Positions 5,633-10,249 of a stretch of DNA of 13,267 nt are shown piece by piece. The notes beneath the pieces were generated by a model that searched no databases, was not told where the DNA came from, and saw only the letters and a list, made by a program, of their open reading frames with translations. Location: the NCBI GenBank assembly GCA_009885445.1, contig VFKQ01000131.1:1-13267 (forward strand), written 5' to 3'. The DNA comes from Anaerolineaceae bacterium (GTDB lineage Bacteria > Chloroflexota > Anaerolineae > Anaerolineales > Villigracilaceae). The number at the start of each line of letters is the position of its first letter. Position 1 is the first letter of the stretch. The translations under genes were made by a program, and so were the position numbers.

Positions 5633-7282
5633 ATGCCCGACCTGCTCACCTCCCTCCTGCAACATGACATCGCACATCTGCGCATCATCGCGGAGTGTTG
5701 GGGCCTTCAATTGGATTCCCGCGAACGCGACTCTGCCGCCAACGAATTAAGCGCCTCGCTTCTCGACGTTGAGCGGGTTGCTGAGACGATGGACATTCTC
5801 CCCGCCACAGCGCGCGCCGCCCTCGACGCATTGGTCAGCGCAAATGGCCGCCTGCCCCTCGTAGACTTTTCGCGGCGCTTCGGCACAGTCCGCGAAATGG
5901 GCGCCGCCAAACGCGACCGCGAACAACCTCAGCGAAATCCCACCTCGCCCGCCGAAATTCTTTTTTATCGCGGCCTGCTCGCGATTGCATTTTTCGACAC
6001 CGAACGCGGCGCGCAGGAATTTGCGTATGTGCCAGATGATTTATTCAAGATCATTAAACATGACGGACACGAAGTACACGAAGGGGAATTACTTGGCCGC
6101 GCCGCCACGCCCGCCGAACGCGCGCACATCATCCCCGCCTCCGACCGCATCCTCGACGACGCGACGACTCTTCTCGCCGCGTTGCGTGTCGGTATTAATA
6201 TGGAGTCCAACCGCTTGCTGTTGGACACGCAGGAGCAAGCGCCCGCACTCCAAACTTTAAACGCCCTCCTTCAAACCGCCAAACTAGCCAAGAAGAATTC
6301 GGTGCAAGCTGAGGCCGCGAAAAAATTTCTCGAAGCCTCGCGCGCTGATGCTCTGACTCAGCTCATCTCGGCATGGACAACATCCGTCACCTTCGACGAA
6401 TTGCGCCTCGTCCCGTCCATCGTCTGCGAAGGCGAGTGGACGAATGACCCGCTGACGACGCGCCGCGCGTTGCTCGGCTTTGTCCACGCGATTCCGCAAA
6501 ACCAATGGTGGAGTCTCCCCGCGTTTTTGCGCGACCTGAAAGAAAAGCACCCGCACTTTCAGCGCCCCGCCGGTGACTATGACTCGTGGTTCATCAAGCG
6601 CGCCGCCGACGGCGAGTACCTGCGCGGCTTCGCTCACTGGGACGAAGTAGAAGGCCAGCTTGTGCGTTTCTTCGTTCAAATTTTGCACCTGCTCGGCATG
6701 GCCGATCTGGCTTCACCTGCCGAAGGCAAAGACTTCACAGCCTTCAGAATTACCAATTACCAATTACAAAGCACCTTACTTGAAACAGGCCGCATCACCA
6801 TTGCCTCCTCCGGCAAAATCACCGTCGCGCGCCTCGCCCCGCGCTCTGTCCGCTATCAAATTGCGCGCTTCTGCGAATGGGAGGATGGTGGTCGAGTAGC
6901 CGTGGACGGTCGGCGTATCGAGACCAAAACTGACGAATATATTTACCGCGTCTCTGCGCGCTCGCTGACGAATGCCCTCGCGCAGGGACTCAAAGCCGAG
7001 CAGTTATTAACTTTGCTGGTCAAATTTTCAAAGGGCAACGTGCCGCCCGCGCTGGTGCAGAGTCTTAAACGATGGGCGGCGCACGGCACCGAGGCCCGCG
7101 CCGAGACTCTGTCTGTGTTGCGGGTCACCCGCCCCGAGGCGCTGACCGCGTTGCGCAAATCGAAGGCGGCCAGATTCCTCAGCGAGTCACTCGGCCCGAC
7201 GGCGGTCATCGTCCAAGCGGGGGCCATGTCAAAAGTGGAAGCGGCGCTGGCCGAGATGGGCCTGCTGGTCGAAATCTCTTAA
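5633..7282 (+). CDS. XPB/Ssl2-like helicase-domain protein without a motor
   Basis: 549 residues. N-terminal helical region with a winged-helix-like segment (about 40-85), then a conserved SPAEILFYRGLLAIAFFDTE...QEFAYVPDDLF stretch (105-138) that I associate with the N-terminal helicase-associated domain of XPB/Ssl2-like proteins in Chloroflexota and Actinobacteria. No Walker A, DEAD/DEAH box or other helicase motor motif is present, so it is a DNA-repair-related domain protein of unknown action rather than a helicase. The C-terminus (about 385-549) carries the TIASSGKITVARLAP segment and the VQAGAMSKVEAALAEMGLLVEI end typical of the C-terminal helicase-like domain. Two tandem-repeat sequences lie in frame (residues 143-152 and 373-378). 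The start at 5633 has no ribosome site; it follows block A by 8 bases. Confidence 0.7.
   Translation: MPDLLTSLLQHDIAHLRIIAECWGLQLDSRERDSAANELSASLLDVERVAETMDILPATARAALDALVSANGRLPLVDFSRRFGTVREMGAAKRDREQPQRNPTSPAEILFYRGLLAIAFFDTERGAQEFAYVPDDLFKIIKHDGHEVHEGELLGRAATPAERAHIIPASDRILDDATTLLAALRVGINMESNRLLLDTQEQAPALQTLNALLQTAKLAKKNSVQAEAAKKFLEASRADALTQLISAWTTSVTFDELRLVPSIVCEGEWTNDPLTTRRALLGFVHAIPQNQWWSLPAFLRDLKEKHPHFQRPAGDYDSWFIKRAADGEYLRGFAHWDEVEGQLVRFFVQILHLLGMADLASPAEGKDFTAFRITNYQLQSTLLETGRITIASSGKITVARLAPRSVRYQIARFCEWEDGGRVAVDGRRIETKTDEYIYRVSARSLTNALAQGLKAEQLLTLLVKFSKGNVPPALVQSLKRWAAHGTEARAETLSVLRVTRPEALTALRKSKAARFLSESLGPTAVIVQAGAMSKVEAALAEMGLLVEIS
6062..6085. repeat. In-frame 9-bp spacer repeat inside the XPB-like gene
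   Basis: GACGGACACGAAGTACACGAAG encodes a charged run (residues 143-152, HDGHEVHEGE) between two conserved segments. The 9-bp unit (ACACGAAGT, ACACGAAGG) is of the same kind as the intergenic repeats at 1318-1372. Confidence 0.45.
6749..6767. repeat. In-frame 7-bp tandem repeat inside the XPB-like gene
   Basis: ATTACCA-ATTACCA-ATTAC gives nearly three heptamers and is translated as ITNYQL (residues 373-378). It falls at a domain boundary just before the C-terminal helicase-like part. Such AATTACC heptamers are usually seen in gaps between genes. Confidence 0.5.
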
Positions 7283-7340
7283 GCGCCTGCGTTATAATCA
7301 TCGAACAATTCGTTATCGCACAAAATCTCTTACTTGATTT

Positions 7341-7428
7341 CGTCATTGCGAGGGCGTACCCGCCCGAAGCAATCTCCTGACTAACGCGGAGATTGCTTCG
7401 TCGGGGAGTACCCCTCCTCGCAATGACG
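7341..7428. repeat. Palindromic MITE-like element, copy 2
   Basis: An 88-base inverted repeat with perfect outer arms CGTCATTGCGAGG/CCTCGCAATGACG and inner arms GAAGCAATCTCC/GGAGATTGCTTC around a TGACTAACGC loop; the middle parts of the arms are diverged. It is the uninterrupted form of the element at 4491-4600. Bases after the right end also agree loosely (GGAGGTACGTTAG here, GGATGTACTGTAG there). It lies in the 210-base gap 7283-7492, which otherwise shows only an isolated TATAAT at 7293. Confidence 0.75.
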
Positions 7429-7492
7429 GAGGTACGTTAGAGAATTAAACAAAATTTTTCTTACAAGTTTGTTTGCATTGATTGGAGGCACC

Positions 7493-7915
7493 ATGATCGA
7501 ATCGAAACCATTGAACTGGACTCCCGCCGCTGGTGTGGGCATGCGCATTGAACGCCGCGAAGATGGCGGCATGAATTTGGTCTTTAGCGATCTGGCCGAT
7601 GCCACGCTTAAAGCCTGGCGCGAATTTTCGCTTGAGCATTTATTTGGCTCAGACCGGCGCACACGCAACATGTACGACCTGCGCGCGGTGAAAGAAATTA
7701 ACGAAGCCGCCGTGCGCAAAGCTGTGGAGGTCAACAGCGACCCCTCGGCGCGCAACATTCGCATCGCCGTGGTGGTAGCTAACGAAAAAGTGGCCGAGGC
7801 CATTCGCACGATTGCCGCGCTGGCCCTGCCCGAAACCGCCGCCGCCATGAAAATTTTCAGCGACATCGTTGAAGCTGAAAATTGGCTGGCGCGTTCGCTG
7901 GATCAGATTCCGTAA
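7493..7915 (+). CDS. SpoIIAA/STAS-like small protein, function unknown
   Basis: 140 residues from ATG 7493, preceded by GGAGG at 7484-7488; the earlier in-frame TTG at 7469 lies before this site. It is a soluble alpha/beta protein: a strand near 15-32, a helix at 36-52, YDLRAVKEIN (61-70) as a strand-helix turn, the IRIAVVVANEKVAEAIRTIAAL strand-helix (89-110), and a terminal KIFSDIVEAENWL (120-132). This order, and the late F-D/S-x-x-x-E-A-x-x-W-L pattern, resembles SpoIIAA-like/STAS proteins (lipid-binding or anti-anti-sigma fold). No phosphorylatable serine motif is evident. The fold call is tentative and no role is claimed. The stop TAA lies in the first unit of repeat block B. Confidence 0.6.
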   Translation: MIESKPLNWTPAAGVGMRIERREDGGMNLVFSDLADATLKAWREFSLEHLFGSDRRTRNMYDLRAVKEINEAAVRKAVEVNSDPSARNIRIAVVVANEKVAEAIRTIAALALPETAAAMKIFSDIVEAENWLARSLDQIP

Positions 7916-8003
7916 ATCAGTAAACAGGTAGACAAGTAAACACGTACACAGGTAAACACGTACACAAGTAAATACGTGTTACGTAATACGTAGCATGTAA
8001 TCC
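7912..8003. repeat. Tandem repeat block B: octamers passing into heptamers
   Basis: Eight octamers run without a break from the stop codon of the upstream gene: GTAAATCA, GTAAACAG, GTAGACAA, GTAAACAC, GTACACAG, GTAAACAC, GTACACAA, GTAAATAC. They are followed by four heptamers GTGTTAC, GTAATAC, GTAGCAT, GTAATCC. It is the same unit as block A but all in direct orientation. It occupies nearly the whole gap before folP and leaves no ribosome site before 8018. Confidence 0.8.
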
Positions 8004-8017
8004 GGCGCAGTTGCGAA

Positions 8018-8908
8018 ATGAAATTAGAAACCTTATCAGTTGGAAAATTTAATTTTCATTGGGGTTCGCGCACCTACGTGATGGGCATCCTCAACGTCAC
8101 CCCTGATTCATTTTCGGGAGATGGCCTTCTCACCCCTCCCGCTTTAGGGGAGGGGCCGGGGGTGGGGTTGGCCCGCGCTTTCCTCGTCGCTGGCGCAGAC
8201 ATCCTCGACGTGGGCGGAGAGTCGACGCGGCCCGGCTCGCAACCTGTGGACGCAGACTCCGAAAAGGCGCGCGTGATTCCGCTCATCGAATCGATTCTGC
8301 GCGAATTCCCTGATGCATTAATTTCCATCGATACTTACAAAGCCGAAGTGGCCGAAGCCGCGCTGAATGCGGGCGCGCGCATTGTCAACGATGTGTGGGC
8401 CTTGCGCGGCGACCCCGACCTTGCGGGTGTTATTGCAAAGCACAACGCGCCGGTCATCCTCATGCACAATCGCAGTAATCCGGCCAGCGTGGAAGTGAAG
8501 GACAGACTCGGCAATGCCTACATTGGTTCGGAGTACAATAATTTAATTGAAGACGTGAAGCGCGAACTCATGGACTCTGTTGCCCTCGCCCGCCGCGCCG
8601 GCATCCCCGACGAGCGCATCATTCTGGACCCCGGAATCGGGTTCGGCAAAACGGTGACTCACAACCTTGAGCTGATTCGCCGCCTCGACGAGATTCGCGC
8701 GCTCGGCTTCCCCGTTTTGCTCGGCCCCTCGCGCAAATCCTTCATCGGCTTCACCCTCGACCTGCCCGCCGACCAACGCGTCGAAGGGACCGCCGCCGCT
8801 GTCGCTGTCGGCATCACCCGCGGCGCGGACATTGTCCGCGTGCATGATGTGGCTCCGCTCGCGCGCGTGGTCAAGATGACGGACGCGATTGTTAGGACTG
8901 CGAAGTGA
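8018..8908 (+). CDS. folP: Dihydropteroate synthase
   Basis: 296 residues. Joins p-aminobenzoate to 6-hydroxymethyl-dihydropterin diphosphate in folate synthesis; cytosolic TIM barrel. All family motifs are present: NVTPDSFS (26-33), DVGGESTRPG (64-73), SIDTYK (103-108), ND (124-125), MH (149-150), LDPGIGFGK (203-211), GPSRKSFIG (236-244) and the final RVHD (274-277). The one oddity is residues 38-51, where the usual short helix-forming stretch after NVTPDSFSxGG is replaced by a Pro/Gly-rich run encoded by a GC-rich palindromic repeat. As it follows flexible loop 1, activity may survive. No folK/folB gene is adjacent. ATG 8018 has no clear ribosome site. The TGA stop is inside the left arm of a 33-base palindrome. 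Confidence 0.93.
   Translation: MKLETLSVGKFNFHWGSRTYVMGILNVTPDSFSGDGLLTPPALGEGPGVGLARAFLVAGADILDVGGESTRPGSQPVDADSEKARVIPLIESILREFPDALISIDTYKAEVAEAALNAGARIVNDVWALRGDPDLAGVIAKHNAPVILMHNRSNPASVEVKDRLGNAYIGSEYNNLIEDVKRELMDSVALARRAGIPDERIILDPGIGFGKTVTHNLELIRRLDEIRALGFPVLLGPSRKSFIGFTLDLPADQRVEGTAAAVAVGITRGADIVRVHDVAPLARVVKMTDAIVRTAK
8129..8167. repeat. GC-rich palindromic repeat inserted in frame in folP
   Basis: CACCCCTCCC-GCTTTA-GGGGAGGGG followed by CCGGGGGTGGGG makes a strong hairpin (arms of 8-10 bp). The segment AGGGGCCGGGGGTG (8151-8164) is the exact reverse complement of 14 bases at 11067-11080 inside the penicillin-binding protein gene, so both are copies of one repeat family in opposite orientations. 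Codes for TPPALGEGPGVG. Confidence 0.7.
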
Positions 8909-8935
8909 CAGTCACCTTTAAGGTGACTGTCACTT
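8903..8935. promoter_or_regulatory. 33-base perfect palindrome joining folP stop and next start
   Basis: AAGTGACAGTCACCTT-T-AAGGTGACTGTCACTT: perfect 16-bp arms around one base (15-bp stem with a 3-base loop in RNA). The left arm contains the folP stop TGA (8906-8908). The right arm contains AAGGTG (8920-8925), the only Shine-Dalgarno-like sequence before the ATG at 8936. No T run follows, so it is not a typical terminator. It could couple translation of the two genes, since a ribosome ending folP would open the stem. Confidence 0.7.
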
Positions 8936-10201
8936 ATGATAATCATGAATCGCGATAACGAACTCACTCACGAAGCCTACATCAACCTCAAAGCAGGTGA
9001 CTTTGCCGCGGCGCGCCGCTATGCCGAACGCGCGCTGATGAACGCGGACGATATTGAGACGCGCATCAAGGCATCCTTCATATTAAGTCAGGTCAGCGAC
9101 GATCCCAAAGAAAAACGTGACTTGCTCGAAACTGTTCTAGCCTACGACATGCACCACGCCGAAGCGCGGCGCGCGCTCGCTATTTTGGACGGCAAACTCA
9201 AAGCGGCAGACATTGTCAGCGCTGACAATCTTCCCGCGCAAGCCGCCGACCCGCAAAAAGCGCGCGCCGACCGTTTCACCTGTCCCAAGTGCGGGGCGCG
9301 CAGAGTCTTCGCTCCCGATGGTCGCGCGCTGGTCTGCGAACATTGCGGTTATAACGATTCGCTTGAAAATAATGCCGAGGCGGGCGAAGAGGATTTTTTC
9401 ATCGCGATGGCCACATCGAAGGGACATCGCAAACCCGTGGCGACGCAGGTTTTTCATTGCAAAGGTTGCGGCGCAGAATTTGTGCTCGCGCCCGGCGTAA
9501 TTTCATCCACTTGCGCGTATTGCGATTCGCCGCACGTGGTGCGCCTGGACGAGTCGCGCGACCTGCTCGAACCCGATGCGATTCTGCCGCACGCGCTGAC
9601 TCAAAAACAAGCCGTAAAATTTTTGGTGCAATGGGTGGAGGAAAACAAACTCAAGCCTTCATCAAAAGTGGACCTGCCGCGCGGCGCGTATATTCCGCTG
9701 TGGACGTTTGATCTCGGCGGCGCGATTCGCTACACGGGTTACACTTACGAGGTGGATGAAAACATTTTCCAGAAAGAGCAAAGACGGCTGGTGAAAATTT
9801 CAGAAGATTCGCCCGTGCTGGTCAATGACTTGTTGATTCCGGCCAGCCAAAAAATGGCCGCGCGCCTGAGGCCCTTACTGCCCACATTTAATTTGAGCGC
9901 CGTTCAACCTTACGACACGCGCTTTCTGGCCAACTGGCCCGCAGAAATTTACGACATCTCCATGTCGGATGCTTCGCTGGATGCGCGCGAGATTGCCTAC
10001 GTAGATTATCGTCAGCGGCTCCAGTCCGAGTTGACACATCTCGAAAATTTAAGCATGTCGTCGGCGGGCATGGCCGTGGAATCATTCAAACTTGTTTTAC
10101 TGCCCGTGTGGATGACAGAGATTCCAATCGGCGGAAAGAAAATCGAAGTGCTGATGAATGGGCAGAGCGGAAGTATTACAAGTACACAGGGAAACACGTA
10201 G
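8936..10201 (+). CDS. TPR plus double zinc-ribbon protein, C-terminus replaced by repeat
   Basis: 421 residues, no known function. Residues 10-90 form TPR-like helix pairs. Two zinc ribbons follow: CPKCG...CEHCG (Cys116, 119, 134, 137) and CKGCG...CAYCD (Cys175, 178, 193, 196). The C-terminal 220 residues contain RGAYIPLWTFDL (249-260) and LLPVWMTEIPIGGKKIEVLMNGQSG (388-412). Proteins of this build are often labelled as PriA-like or TFIIB-type zinc-ribbon proteins, but no helicase domain is present. In relatives as I remember them the chain continues past NGQ-G; here the last codons (STQGNT, stop TAG) are octamer-repeat sequence. Start at ATG 8936 (MIIMNRD) is preferred because AAGGTG lies 10 bases upstream; ATG 8945 is possible. 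The gene is probably co-transcribed with folP. Confidence 0.7.
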   Translation: MIIMNRDNELTHEAYINLKAGDFAAARRYAERALMNADDIETRIKASFILSQVSDDPKEKRDLLETVLAYDMHHAEARRALAILDGKLKAADIVSADNLPAQAADPQKARADRFTCPKCGARRVFAPDGRALVCEHCGYNDSLENNAEAGEEDFFIAMATSKGHRKPVATQVFHCKGCGAEFVLAPGVISSTCAYCDSPHVVRLDESRDLLEPDAILPHALTQKQAVKFLVQWVEENKLKPSSKVDLPRGAYIPLWTFDLGGAIRYTGYTYEVDENIFQKEQRRLVKISEDSPVLVNDLLIPASQKMAARLRPLLPTFNLSAVQPYDTRFLANWPAEIYDISMSDASLDAREIAYVDYRQRLQSELTHLENLSMSSAGMAVESFKLVLLPVWMTEIPIGGKKIEVLMNGQSGSITSTQGNT

Positions 10202-10205
10202 ACCA
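10173..10205. repeat. Tandem repeat block C at the end of the zinc-ribbon gene
   Basis: GTATTACA, a spare A, then GTACACAG, GGAAACAC and GTAGACCA: four degenerate units of the same octamer as blocks A and B. It lies inside the last codons of the zinc-ribbon gene and supplies its TAG stop. Confidence 0.55.
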
Positions 10206-10213
10206 CTTTATCC

Positions 10214-10241
10214 TTCATCTTTCATCTTTCATCTTTCATCT
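10214..10241. repeat. TTCATCT heptamer, four exact copies
   Basis: Four perfect TTCATCT units in the 48-base gap before the penicillin-binding protein gene. With block C, the gap is wholly made of short tandem repeats, is pyrimidine-rich and has no ribosome site before ATG 10250. Copy-number change here would alter the spacing ahead of that start. Confidence 0.8.
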
Positions 10242-10249
10242 TTTCCCGC

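Noticed and set aside
5633..7282. Calling the XPB-like protein a DNA helicase
   Set aside because: No Walker A/B or other motor motif is present; only the accessory domains are.
7293..7298. TATAAT before the STAS-like gene as a promoter
   Set aside because: No -35 element at a workable distance, and the 88-base palindrome lies between it and the gene.
5561..8003. Short repeats considered as a CRISPR array
   Set aside because: Units are 7-8 bases, contiguous without unique spacers, and no cas gene is near.
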